Shown here: positions 37,803 to 46,440 of the stretch, piece by piece
Layout: each line of letters begins with the position of its first letter
Numbering within the stretch: position 1 is the first letter of the stretch
Origin: SFTJ01 sp045613305
GTDB lineage: Bacteria > Bacteroidota > Bacteroidia > Bacteroidales > Muribaculaceae
DNA length: 64,000 nucleotides
Direction of reading: 5' to 3'
NCBI GenBank assembly: GCA_045613305.1
Contig: JAZLAU010000035.1
Location: forward strand, 44,945 to 108,944
The notes under the pieces: generated by a model
What the model saw: the letters and a program-made list of their open reading frames with translations, nothing else
Database searches by the model: none
What the model was told of the DNA's origin: nothing
Position numbers and translations under genes: made by a program

Positions 37803-37810
37803 CAAAATTA
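37803..37810 (-). promoter_or_regulatory. Possible -7 box for the YtxH gene group
   Basis: The minus strand reads TAATTTTG, a TAnnTTTG match 29 nt before the first YtxH ATG. No -33 TTTG is seen at the right spacing. The rest of the 284-bp gap to uvrA is AT-rich with no gene seen. Confidence 0.4.
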
Positions 37811-38029
37811 AATATTACAAAATATATGCCATATGGTTATTATCATTAACACTGATGACAATTATTTTGTTCAAAACTATCAATACTTTTTCATTAAAAA
37901 AAATTTTTTAGGTTTTATTTTGAAAATATGTGGTTTTATTCACACATGGCCCTTCTAATATTAGCAAATTCAAATACATGATTTTTATAACTAATGTTAT
38001 AAAACTTCGTTATTTACGACCATTTTCAT

Positions 38030-38037
38030 TAACTTTG
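38030..38037 (+). promoter_or_regulatory. Bacteroidetes -7 box for uvrA
   Basis: TAACTTTG is a full TAnnTTTG match 22 nt before the uvrA ATG. TTCG lies 20 nt upstream as a weak -33. No LexA-like operator was recognised. Confidence 0.45.
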
Positions 38038-38058
38038 TAAGTTAATTTAAATTTGCCG

Positions 38059-40848
38059 ATGGATAAAAACAGCATAATAATAGAAGGCGCACGGGTTAAC
38101 AACCTAAAAAACATAAGCCTATCAATTCCTCGAGGAAAATTTGTTGTCATAACCGGGTTATCGGGTTCTGGCAAGTCGTCTCTTGCATTCGACACTTTAT
38201 ATGCAGAGGGACAGCGTAGATATGTAGAAAGCCTTTCCTCATATGCTCGCCAATTTTTTGGACGAATGCCTAAACCCGAATGCGACTTTATAAAAGGTCT
38301 GCCTCCGGCAATTGCCATTGAGCAAAAAGTCACCACACGAAATTCAAGAAGCACAGTAGGCACATCTACTGAGATTTACGACTACCTACGTCTTCTTTTT
38401 TCGCGAATCGGGAAAACTTATTCACCTATCTCCGGAGAAATTGTTAAGAAACACACCTCTGACGATGTTGTAAATGCCATCAACAATTTTCCTATTGGTA
38501 CTCGTATAGCAATACTTTCACGCATAATCATCCCAAATGACCGCGACTTTGCCACTCAACTCGACATATATCTAAAAGGTGGATATTCTCGTCTTGAAAA
38601 TAATGGCAAATTCATCCAAATAACCGACATCTTAAATAACGCAAACGACCTTAACATTAACGATTACAGGCTACTGATTGACCGCGTGTCAGTCAGCAAA
38701 ACCAAGGAAGACGATTTGCGAATACTCGATTCTTTGTCAACTGCATTTTTTGAAGGTCACGACGAATGCATAATCATGGCTTGGCAAAGCGACGGAACCA
38801 TCAAGACCTTAGAATTTTCAAAACGATTTGAGGCAGACGGCATAACGTTTAAAGAGCCATCTGAACTAATGTTCAACTTCAACAACCCTATTGGGGCTTG
38901 TAGCACCTGCGAAGGTTTTGGAAGCATTGTTGGAGTTGACGAAAAATTGGTGGTGCCAAACGCAACACTATCAATTCACGAAGACGCAGTGGCATGTTGG
39001 CGCGGCCAAGTAATGGGCGAATGGAAAACCGCATTTATAAAAGAAGCATCTAAAAGCAACTTCCCCATTCACACACCATACAAGGACTTAACTGAAGAGC
39101 AAAAGCTCTTCTTATGGAAAGGAAATGGCAATTTCCCTGGAATCGACGGATTTTTCAAATTTATCCAAAGCAAATCATATTCTATACAATACCGCGTAAT
39201 AAATTCACGCTATCGCGGAAAAACCGTGTGTCCCGACTGCAACGGTGGAAGGCTAAAAACCGACGTCAACTACGTAAAAGTCAAAGGTCTAACTATGACC
39301 GAAATGGTAAAAATGCCAATCGACAAACTATATGCATGGTTTAAGAATATCACTCTAAGCGAACAAGACTCCGTCATCGCTCATAGGCTATTGACAGAAA
39401 TAGAGAACCGTCTTTCATTCCTTTGCGAGGTTGGATTGGGCTACTTAACCCTCGACCGCGTTTCGTCAACTCTTTCTGGTGGCGAAAGCCAACGAATAAA
39501 CTTGGCCACATCGTTGGGCAGCTCGCTTGTTGGTTCTATCTATATCCTCGACGAGCCAAGCATCGGGCTACACTCACGCGACACAAGCCGACTCATTAAC
39601 GTGCTACGAATGCTTCGCGACTTAGGAAACACGGTTGTTGTCGTTGAGCACGACGAAGACATCATCAAAGCGGCCGATTATCTTATTGACATAGGCCCCG
39701 AAGCCGGACGCAAAGGCGGCGAAGTGGTGTTTGCCGGCGAATCGGCAAACCTATCTTCATCAGAGCGCAGTTACACACTTAAGTACCTAAACGGCGATTT
39801 AGAAATCCCTACTCCAAAACTGCGCCGCAAATGGAATAACTTCATAACCATAAAAGGTGCCGCCGAAAACAACCTAAAAAACATTGACGTAAAATTCCCG
39901 TTAGGCGTTATCACAGTAGTTACTGGAGTCAGTGGCTCAGGGAAATCGACTCTTGTGACCGACATACTATATCGCACAATTGCACGCAAATTAGACATTA
40001 ATGTCAGTGCGCCAGGATCGTTCTCTTCGATTGAAGGCGATTTAAAATATATCAAAAATATAGATTACGTTGACCAAAACCCTATCGGAAAATCAACAAG
40101 AAGCAACCCTGCCACTTACCTAAAGGCGTTTGATGAGATTCGACATCTGTTTGCTGAGCAGCAATTGTCAAAACAAATGGGCTACACTGGAGGCTACTTC
40201 TCGTTTAATTCTCCGGGCGGCCGATGCGAAGAGTGCAAGGGCGAAGGCTCTATCACTATCGAAATGCAATTCATGGCCGACATATCTCTCGTTTGCGAAG
40301 AATGCAAGGGAAAACGCTATAGCCAAAGCGCGCTTGAAGTAGAATATCGAAACAAAAATATTTTCGACGTTCTAAATATGACCGTCAACCAAGCCATTGA
40401 ATTCTTCTCTGAAGAACCTGGAAATATTGAGAACCGTATTGTTCGACGCTTAAAACCTCTTCAAGACGTAGGATTGGGTTATATTAAATTAGGGCAATCA
40501 TCATCAACTCTATCTGGAGGAGAAAACCAACGTGTGAAATTAGCATATTATTTGTGCGAAGAAAGCAAAGAGCCAACCTTGTTTGTTTTCGATGAACCAA
40601 CAACTGGCCTACACTTTCACGACATAAACACATTGATGAAATCATTCAATCAGCTAATTGAACACGGCCACACCATTATAATCATTGAACATAATATGGA
40701 CGTAATAAAATGCGCCGATTATATAATAGACATGGGTCCTGAAGGCGGAGACAAAGGCGGCAATGTGGTTGCTACCGGAACACCGGAAGAGATAATAGCT
40801 TGCCCAGAAAGTTACACCGGCCGTTTCTTGGCCGAAAAACTTAAGTAA
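38059..40848 (+). CDS. uvrA: Excinuclease ABC subunit A
   Basis: UvrA finds bulky DNA lesions and loads UvrB in nucleotide excision repair. The 929-residue protein has two ABC modules: Walker A GLSGSGKSS near residue 32 and GVSGSGKST near 635, with signatures LSGGESQR and LSGGENQR. Zinc-binding Cys pairs are CSTC/CPDC (about 280-400) and CEEC/CEEC (about 735-760). The frame is open from a TTG at 38053 but ATG 38059 is the natural start. Bacteroidetes often carry two UvrA paralogues; this one has the N-terminus I associate with the SSYARQFFGRM type. Confidence 0.95.
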   Translation: MDKNSIIIEGARVNNLKNISLSIPRGKFVVITGLSGSGKSSLAFDTLYAEGQRRYVESLSSYARQFFGRMPKPECDFIKGLPPAIAIEQKVTTRNSRSTVGTSTEIYDYLRLLFSRIGKTYSPISGEIVKKHTSDDVVNAINNFPIGTRIAILSRIIIPNDRDFATQLDIYLKGGYSRLENNGKFIQITDILNNANDLNINDYRLLIDRVSVSKTKEDDLRILDSLSTAFFEGHDECIIMAWQSDGTIKTLEFSKRFEADGITFKEPSELMFNFNNPIGACSTCEGFGSIVGVDEKLVVPNATLSIHEDAVACWRGQVMGEWKTAFIKEASKSNFPIHTPYKDLTEEQKLFLWKGNGNFPGIDGFFKFIQSKSYSIQYRVINSRYRGKTVCPDCNGGRLKTDVNYVKVKGLTMTEMVKMPIDKLYAWFKNITLSEQDSVIAHRLLTEIENRLSFLCEVGLGYLTLDRVSSTLSGGESQRINLATSLGSSLVGSIYILDEPSIGLHSRDTSRLINVLRMLRDLGNTVVVVEHDEDIIKAADYLIDIGPEAGRKGGEVVFAGESANLSSSERSYTLKYLNGDLEIPTPKLRRKWNNFITIKGAAENNLKNIDVKFPLGVITVVTGVSGSGKSTLVTDILYRTIARKLDINVSAPGSFSSIEGDLKYIKNIDYVDQNPIGKSTRSNPATYLKAFDEIRHLFAEQQLSKQMGYTGGYFSFNSPGGRCEECKGEGSITIEMQFMADISLVCEECKGKRYSQSALEVEYRNKNIFDVLNMTVNQAIEFFSEEPGNIENRIVRRLKPLQDVGLGYIKLGQSSSTLSGGENQRVKLAYYLCEESKEPTLFVFDEPTTGLHFHDINTLMKSFNQLIEHGHTIIIIEHNMDVIKCADYIIDMGPEGGDKGGNVVATGTPEEIIACPESYTGRFLAEKLK

Positions 40849-40907
40849 GCCACACATTATATATATAACACAATAGTTTGCAAACAAAACAATTAACCAT
40901 AACGCAT

Positions 40908-41546
40908 ATGAATTTAAACAAAACAGGTGTATTATTTGATTTAGACGGAGTGCTTATCGACACTGAAACGCAATATTCTGTATTTTGGGGGAACATCGGC
41001 AAAGAATACCTTACCGACAGCACTGATTTTGCAGAAAAAATTAAGGGAAGTAATTTAACTGCCATATTGGACAACCATTTCCCTGACAAAAAATTGCAAG
41101 AAATAATAGTCGCTCGTCTTGATGAATTCCAAGCTTCGATGAAATACGAAATTTATCCAGGCGTAAAAGATTTCGTAAACCAATTGATTGAGCACAACAT
41201 ACCCATGTGCATAGTAACAAGCAGCGACGACAACAAGATGAACTCTTTATTTGAGCAGCAGCCCTATTTTAAAGAAACATTTAAGAACATCATTACCGGA
41301 AGCCAAGTGACAAACTCAAAACCACACCCCGAATGCTTCCTCAAAGGCGCAAAACTAATAAACCGAGACATCGCCGACTGCTACATTTTTGAAGATTCGT
41401 TGCAAGGCATTACTGCCGGAATCGCATCGGGGGCAAAAGTAATTGCATTAGATACAACATGCCACAAATCGGCAATCGAAAAACTAACCACAAACATCAT
41501 TAGCAGTTTCGAAAACTTTGGAATAGACGATATGTTCAACATTTAA
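40908..41546 (+). CDS. HAD-family hydrolase (phosphoglycolate phosphatase / beta-phosphoglucomutase type)
   Basis: The product (212 residues) has HAD motif I DLDGVLIDTE with the nucleophilic Asp near residue 10, motif II VTSSDD near 105, motif III Lys in NSKPHPECF near 140 and motif IV FEDSLQG near 165. A helical cap sits after motif I, as in the sugar-phosphatase and mutase subgroup. The substrate cannot be told. ATG 40908 is chosen over a TTG at 40878. It follows uvrA by 59 nt and ends before a strong terminator. Confidence 0.85.
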   Translation: MNLNKTGVLFDLDGVLIDTETQYSVFWGNIGKEYLTDSTDFAEKIKGSNLTAILDNHFPDKKLQEIIVARLDEFQASMKYEIYPGVKDFVNQLIEHNIPMCIVTSSDDNKMNSLFEQQPYFKETFKNIITGSQVTNSKPHPECFLKGAKLINRDIADCYIFEDSLQGITAGIASGAKVIALDTTCHKSAIEKLTTNIISSFENFGIDDMFNI

Positions 41547-41604
41547 CACTGCCCCTATTTTAAAAATATATGCTCAAACTGCTTTACAGAAATAACTCAT
41601 AAAG

Positions 41605-41636
41605 AAAAAATCCATCTGAATAAAGATGGATTTTTT
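41605..41636. terminator. Two-way rho-independent terminator between the HAD gene and dnaA
   Basis: A perfect 13-bp stem AAAAAATCCATCT with a 6-nt loop and a T run on either strand lies between the converging HAD gene and dnaA. Confidence 0.88.
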
Positions 41637-41661
41637 CGTAAGTTATGGGCTTATATCAAAG

Positions 41662-43038
41662 TTACTTTTTAAGTTCGTTTTTAATAGTTTCAATGTCTTC
41701 TTGCAGTTTCTTATCAATCGACAAACGCTCTTTTACAGTTTTGCAAGAGTGCAACACTGTTGCATGGTCTCTCGACAATTTCAAACCTATATTAACCGAT
41801 GACATTTGCGTATACTCTTTAGCAAGATACATTACCAATTGACGAGCATCCGATATTTCTCTCTTTCTCGACTTTCCGTAAAGCACATCAGAATTAATGT
41901 CGTAATACGAGCACACTGTCTCTACTATTAGTTCAAATGTAACTTGCTTTTTAACAGTCTTTATTGAGTTAGCAATAACAATATTTGCCAAATCTACGCT
42001 AATCTCTTGATTTAACACTGTAGAGTATGCTAATAGCGAAGTCACAATACCCTCAAGTTCGCGCACGCTATCAGTAACATTTGTTGCTATATAATCAAGC
42101 ACATCGGCTGGGATTGTCAAACCGTCTTGCGAAGCCTTCATCGACAACACATCTCTGCGAAGCACATAATCTGGCTTTGATATTTCAACAGTAACACCCC
42201 ATTTAAAGCGAGAAGACAAACGTGGAACGAAACCGTCCATATCTGCAGGTCTTGTGTCGCTCGACATAATAATCTGCTTTCTATTTTGCTGCAAATGGTT
42301 GAATATATAATAGAATGTGTTTTGAGTGCCTTGTTTGCCAGCAAATTCATGGATGTCATCAAGAATCAACACGTCGATGCTTTGATAGAAATTAATGAAA
42401 TCATTAATCTTCTTTTGCATCACAGCAGTGGTATATTGACTTTCAAACACTCTTGCAGTAACATAAAGAACTCGTTTTTCAGGTTCCATTTCTTTAACCT
42501 TCAAACCAATTGCCTGAATCAGGTGGGTTTTACCCACACCAGTCGAGCCAAACAAGAACATCGGATTAAAGGTCTTGCACTCTGGATTTGTTGCAATTGC
42601 CATACCAATGCTCACCGCAAGTTTATTGCTCATGCTGCCACAATAATTCTCAAATGTGTTATAAGGATTTAATTGAGAATCTATATTTGGCACTGATTCC
42701 TGAATGAACGGATTGCGAACGGCATTCTTAGGTTGCTTAATTGTTACAGAACCGCTCTTGTCGTTATCACCCGCTTCTGATTTTACCACATCATATTTAT
42801 AATATAGATTGATGTCACATTTATATACTCTATTAAGGGTTTTTCTTAACAAGTTGCTATATTGGTCCTCAATCTGTTCAACAAAGAACATCGAAGGAAC
42901 AGAAAGGGTCAAACCGTTCTGGTCAAAGTTACAAGCACGAATCTGGCTAAACCAAGCATCATACTGCTCAGCTGTCAAATTGTCCTTGATAACCTCAAGA
43001 CATTTGTCCCACAATAATATTCCTTGTTCTTTGTTCAT
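41662..43038 (-). CDS. dnaA: Chromosomal replication initiator DnaA
   Basis: DnaA binds origin boxes and opens DNA for replication. Domain I covers residues 1-80. The AAA+ domain has Walker A LFGSTGVGKTHL near residue 165 and Walker B VLILDDIHEF near 225. The C-terminal DNA-binding domain carries LSRDHATVLHSCKTV near 430. The length of 458 is normal. It stands alone: dnaN is 15 kb away in this window and no cluster of DnaA boxes was found beside the gene. Confidence 0.97.
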   Translation of the reverse strand: MNKEQGILLWDKCLEVIKDNLTAEQYDAWFSQIRACNFDQNGLTLSVPSMFFVEQIEDQYSNLLRKTLNRVYKCDINLYYKYDVVKSEAGDNDKSGSVTIKQPKNAVRNPFIQESVPNIDSQLNPYNTFENYCGSMSNKLAVSIGMAIATNPECKTFNPMFLFGSTGVGKTHLIQAIGLKVKEMEPEKRVLYVTARVFESQYTTAVMQKKINDFINFYQSIDVLILDDIHEFAGKQGTQNTFYYIFNHLQQNRKQIIMSSDTRPADMDGFVPRLSSRFKWGVTVEISKPDYVLRRDVLSMKASQDGLTIPADVLDYIATNVTDSVRELEGIVTSLLAYSTVLNQEISVDLANIVIANSIKTVKKQVTFELIVETVCSYYDINSDVLYGKSRKREISDARQLVMYLAKEYTQMSSVNIGLKLSRDHATVLHSCKTVKERLSIDKKLQEDIETIKNELKK

Positions 43039-43392
43039 TATATGATCTGTTTTATCTAGTTTGCTAGTTTTAGCACTACAAAATTTGCAATAATTTTCTA
43101 ATAAAAAAAGTGTAAAATTTATTTGCTTTTTAAAATTCTATTTCATTATATTGAAAATCAAGCAGTTATATTATCAACCTTAAAGTAGACTGTAATATTC
43201 ACTTGTAATTAAACACAATGCTTTGAAATTCAGCACCATAAAGACAATTAATTAAAGCGTTTGTTTATTACAACCAGCATGGTTTTTATGCGCTTGTAGT
43301 AGCGAAAAAACACTATTTTAAGAAAAAATCAAAAAGGGCCTTATTTAAAATAATTTCAAATAAGGCCCTTTTGCATATTTGTATATTTATAC
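43039..43392. other. 354-bp intergenic region upstream of dnaA
   Basis: It holds the dnaA upstream region and, at the other end, a terminator (43332-43372). The sequence is very AT-rich. I looked for TTATCCACA-like boxes and found none, so there is no sign of an origin here. No gene is seen. Confidence 0.55.
43332..43372 (-). terminator. Rho-independent terminator after the MlaD gene
   Basis: A 15-bp perfect stem (AAAAGGGCCTTATTT and its complement) with an 11-nt loop is followed on the minus strand by TTTTTGATTTTTT. It is 21 nt beyond the stop. Confidence 0.9.
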
Positions 43393-44292
43393 TTAGAATA
43401 CCTTAATTGTCACATATCTTTTTGGGTTCTGCTTTAAGTCTGTCAACAACGAATCCAAACTAACAACAGCCTGATCGAGGTGCTTATACAGCGATTTATC
43501 ATTTAACAATAAACCTAAACTTGAGTTTTTGTTATTCAAATTATCCGATAACTGCTTTAAATTCGCCATTGTTGCGCTTGCGTTATCAATTGTTGCTTGC
43601 AAAGGCATATTTTTCAAATCATCTGACACCATTTTAATATTAGCCGACGCTGCATCAAGATTTGCAGTTATGCCGTCAACATTTGTCATTATGCTTGGCA
43701 TTTGACTATTCATCAATTTGCTCAATTGTGCAGAACTTTGCAATAAATCCTCAGTAATACCGTCAAGTCGAGACACAGAATTGTTTAATGCCGGATTAGC
43801 CAATATAGTATTAATGTTTGTAAGGATTGAATCTATCTTTGGCATCAAATTATTAAGAGCCGGCATAAGATTGCCCCCTATTGCATCCATTAAACCAGCC
43901 TCAACGCCTGAAGGAATCTCATCACCAACATTATAATATTCTGCATTATCCGATAATGTTAATACAAGCTGTGCTGTGCCAAGCATGTCAACCGACAACT
44001 TGATTTTTGAATCTTTTGGAATTCTCAAATCCTTATTTAGGCTTAAAAGCACAGAGATATCATTGTCTTGATAATCATAATTAACTTCTCTCACCTGTCC
44101 CACTTGAAATCCGTTGATTGTAATAGGTGCTGCAACAGCCAATCCGTTTACCTTTTCAAACTTTGCATAATAAAAGTTTGCTGGGCGGAACAAATTAATT
44201 CCCTTTAAATACTCAATGCCAAAATAAAGAATGCACAAACTTATAATAACAGTAACCGCAATCAATACTTCTTTTGTAAAAAACTTTTTCAT
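43393..44292 (-). CDS. MlaD/MCE-family protein
   Basis: The 299-residue protein has one N-terminal membrane helix (residues 7-25), an MCE domain at about 36-115 (FEKVNGLAVAAPITINGFQVG and on) and a long helical C-terminal part (about 130-280). MCE proteins carry lipids between the membranes with an ABC transporter; no permease or ATPase gene is adjacent. It starts 20 nt after the amidase stop, so the two envelope genes are likely one unit. Confidence 0.88.
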   Translation of the reverse strand: MKKFFTKEVLIAVTVIISLCILYFGIEYLKGINLFRPANFYYAKFEKVNGLAVAAPITINGFQVGQVREVNYDYQDNDISVLLSLNKDLRIPKDSKIKLSVDMLGTAQLVLTLSDNAEYYNVGDEIPSGVEAGLMDAIGGNLMPALNNLMPKIDSILTNINTILANPALNNSVSRLDGITEDLLQSSAQLSKLMNSQMPSIMTNVDGITANLDAASANIKMVSDDLKNMPLQATIDNASATMANLKQLSDNLNNKNSSLGLLLNDKSLYKHLDQAVVSLDSLLTDLKQNPKRYVTIKVF

Positions 44293-44312
44293 TATTTATA
44301 TAATTAATCGTT

Positions 44313-45458
44313 TTATTTAACTCGTTTATTTCCTTTAAAAACAACTATAAAAGCCTCTTTGAACTTTTTCTTTATTTCATTCTGCAAAGATAATGCTTCT
44401 TTTTTATCCGTAAGTGTTCCATAGGTATATTTATATATACCATTTTCGTAATAATAGTTAACGGGCGACAGCCCTTTTAAACGATAATCGTTTTCTTTTA
44501 GTTTTTTGTTGCTTGTCAAGAATTGTATTTTATAAACCAACTCATCGCTTTCTGCAGGCTTTGCATCATCAGCCGCAACCAACCGCTCTCTTTGAGAGTC
44601 TTTCACCTTTACACTCTTACGGTTTTTCTGCTTTGAAGATTTCTTCTCAACTTGGCCACTGTTATAGTAACTTTTCTTATAACTCACAAATGCATCGAAT
44701 ATCGACTTTGCCAATTCGTTCTGTCCGTTATCCGAATCAAGATATTTTTCCTGAGTTGGATTGCAAATAAAATCCAGTTCTACCAACACTGCAGGCATTG
44801 AAGTTTTCGACAATACCCAAAATCCAGCCTGACGCACTCCGTTATCTTTACGGTTAGCAGTTGTCTTGAATTCTGATTGAACTCTCGATGCAAATTCTAT
44901 ACTATGAGCCACGTGTTGATTCTGGCTAATCTCAAATATAATATACGACTCTGTAGAATTCGGATCAAAGCCTTCATAAGTGGCAGAAAAATCCTCCTCT
45001 AACTTTATAACAGAATTTTCACGCATAGCCACTTCAAGGTTCTCATTATTCTTGTGCATACCGAGAATATATGTTGCAGCACCGTGTATTGTCTTCCAGT
45101 TTTTATTCTTTTTGTCTACAGAATTTGTGTGAATCGATATGAACAAATCACCATGTGAATCATTTGCAACCTTTGCCCGCTCTTGCAAGGTAAGATATTT
45201 ATCTCCGCTTCTGGTGTAGACAACTTTAACATCGCTGCAGTTATCGCCTATCATCTTGCCCAACTTAAGCGCCACACCAAGATTGATGTTTTTCTCATAT
45301 GCATATTTTCCCACGGCACCACAATCGCGGCCTCCGTGTCCTGCATCTATCACCACAACAAAATCCTTGGCCGAAACACAAATCGACGGGAAAAATACCA
45401 CCATAATTAATATGGCAGCGAACGTCTTAAATATTTTGTTCAGCCCAATCAACATCAT
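44313..45458 (-). CDS. Exported N-acetylmuramoyl-L-alanine amidase with SPOR-like C-terminus
   Basis: It cleaves the amide bond between peptide and muramic acid in peptidoglycan, usually during cell separation. A signal peptide (residues 1-30) precedes the Amidase_3 domain, with VVIDAGHGGRDCGAVG near residue 37, the HTNS zinc site near 108 and the catalytic VELDFICN near 225. After a Lys/Ser-rich linker, residues about 305-380 resemble a SPOR domain (YKIQFLTSNKKL). The frame is open from a TTG at 45491, but a -7 box at 45473-45480 lies inside that extension, so ATG 45458 (or 45455) is the start. Confidence 0.9.
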   Translation of the reverse strand: MMLIGLNKIFKTFAAILIMVVFFPSICVSAKDFVVVIDAGHGGRDCGAVGKYAYEKNINLGVALKLGKMIGDNCSDVKVVYTRSGDKYLTLQERAKVANDSHGDLFISIHTNSVDKKNKNWKTIHGAATYILGMHKNNENLEVAMRENSVIKLEEDFSATYEGFDPNSTESYIIFEISQNQHVAHSIEFASRVQSEFKTTANRKDNGVRQAGFWVLSKTSMPAVLVELDFICNPTQEKYLDSDNGQNELAKSIFDAFVSYKKSYYNSGQVEKKSSKQKNRKSVKVKDSQRERLVAADDAKPAESDELVYKIQFLTSNKKLKENDYRLKGLSPVNYYYENGIYKYTYGTLTDKKEALSLQNEIKKKFKEAFIVVFKGNKRVK

Positions 45459-45472
45459 TAAATATTTATTTA

Positions 45473-45480
45473 CAAATTTA
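45473..45480 (-). promoter_or_regulatory. -7 box that sets the amidase start
   Basis: The minus strand reads TAAATTTG, a TAnnTTTG match 15 nt before ATG 45458. It lies downstream of the TTG at 45491 and so rules against that longer start if it is the promoter used. Confidence 0.45.
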
Positions 45481-45622
45481 GCAAATATCAACCGATTAGA
45501 CGCATAATTTTTACCAAATTATCCTTAAAAGAACAAAATCAGACCTTGTTTGCTCCTTAATTTTTCCGGTTTAAATAAGGACCTTCTCATATATTTTTGT
45601 TGCATTTATCACGCAATTAGAT

Positions 45623-45630
45623 TACTTTTG
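45623..45630 (+). promoter_or_regulatory. Bacteroidetes -7 box for aroE
   Basis: TACTTTTG matches TAnnTTTG 29 nt before the aroE ATG. GTTG 20 nt upstream is a partial -33 element. Confidence 0.45.
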
Positions 45631-45659
45631 TATAATACAAACATTAATTAACCGTGAAT

Positions 45660-46415
45660 ATGCCAAGCATTCCAGAAAAAATGTACGGCCTTATTGGCCA
45701 TCCACTCACTCACTCGTTCTCAGAAAACTATTTTAACCAAAAATTCGCGGCAGAGAACATTAATGCAGAATATCGCAACTTCGATATTCCTGAAATTGAT
45801 TTCCTGATGGAAATCATAGCTCAATACGATAACCTAAACGGATTGAATGTAACCTTACCTTATAAAGAACTTATTATTCCTTATCTCGACTCGTTAGATG
45901 ATGACGCCAAGGAGATAGGTGCTGTTAATGTTGTAAAGTTTATACATTCAAAAGAAGGGCTTAAACTTAAAGGGTATAACTCAGATGTTATTGGTTTCAC
46001 AAACTCTATAAATTCGATGCTCACAGAGCATCACAAATCGGCGTTAGTGTTAGGCACAGGTGGTGCTGCTAAAGCCGTAGCATATTCATTAAAAAAACTT
46101 GGCATAAACGTGCGCTTCGTATCCCGCAAGAAAACCGCAAGCACATTAATATATGAGGAATTAACAAAGAACGACATCAAGGAAAGCAAGATTATCGTTA
46201 ACGCCACTCCTCTCGGAATGTATCCTAAAGTAGACGAATGCCCAGATATCCCCTACCGATTCATCACTCCACAGCATCTCTGCTATGACCTGATATACAA
46301 TCCACAAGAAACACTATTCTTAAAAAAATGCAAAGAAAAAGGTGCTACAATCAAGAACGGGCTTGAAATGCTCCTCCTACAGGCTTTTGCCTCATATGAC
46401 ATATGGACAAAATAA
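45660..46415 (+). CDS. aroE: Shikimate dehydrogenase
   Basis: It reduces 3-dehydroshikimate to shikimate with NADPH in aromatic amino-acid synthesis. The 251-residue product starts YGLIGHPLTHSFSENYFN after a short leader; LNVTLPYKE near residue 60 carries the catalytic Lys, and VLGTGGAAKAVAYSL near 125 is the NADP loop. A GTG at 45654 also opens the frame, but ATG 45660 is the natural start. comEC begins 25 nt after its stop, so the two may be co-transcribed. Confidence 0.94.
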   Translation: MPSIPEKMYGLIGHPLTHSFSENYFNQKFAAENINAEYRNFDIPEIDFLMEIIAQYDNLNGLNVTLPYKELIIPYLDSLDDDAKEIGAVNVVKFIHSKEGLKLKGYNSDVIGFTNSINSMLTEHHKSALVLGTGGAAKAVAYSLKKLGINVRFVSRKKTASTLIYEELTKNDIKESKIIVNATPLGMYPKVDECPDIPYRFITPQHLCYDLIYNPQETLFLKKCKEKGATIKNGLEMLLLQAFASYDIWTK

Positions 46416-46440
46416 CACCATCACACAAGGCAACTAAAAA

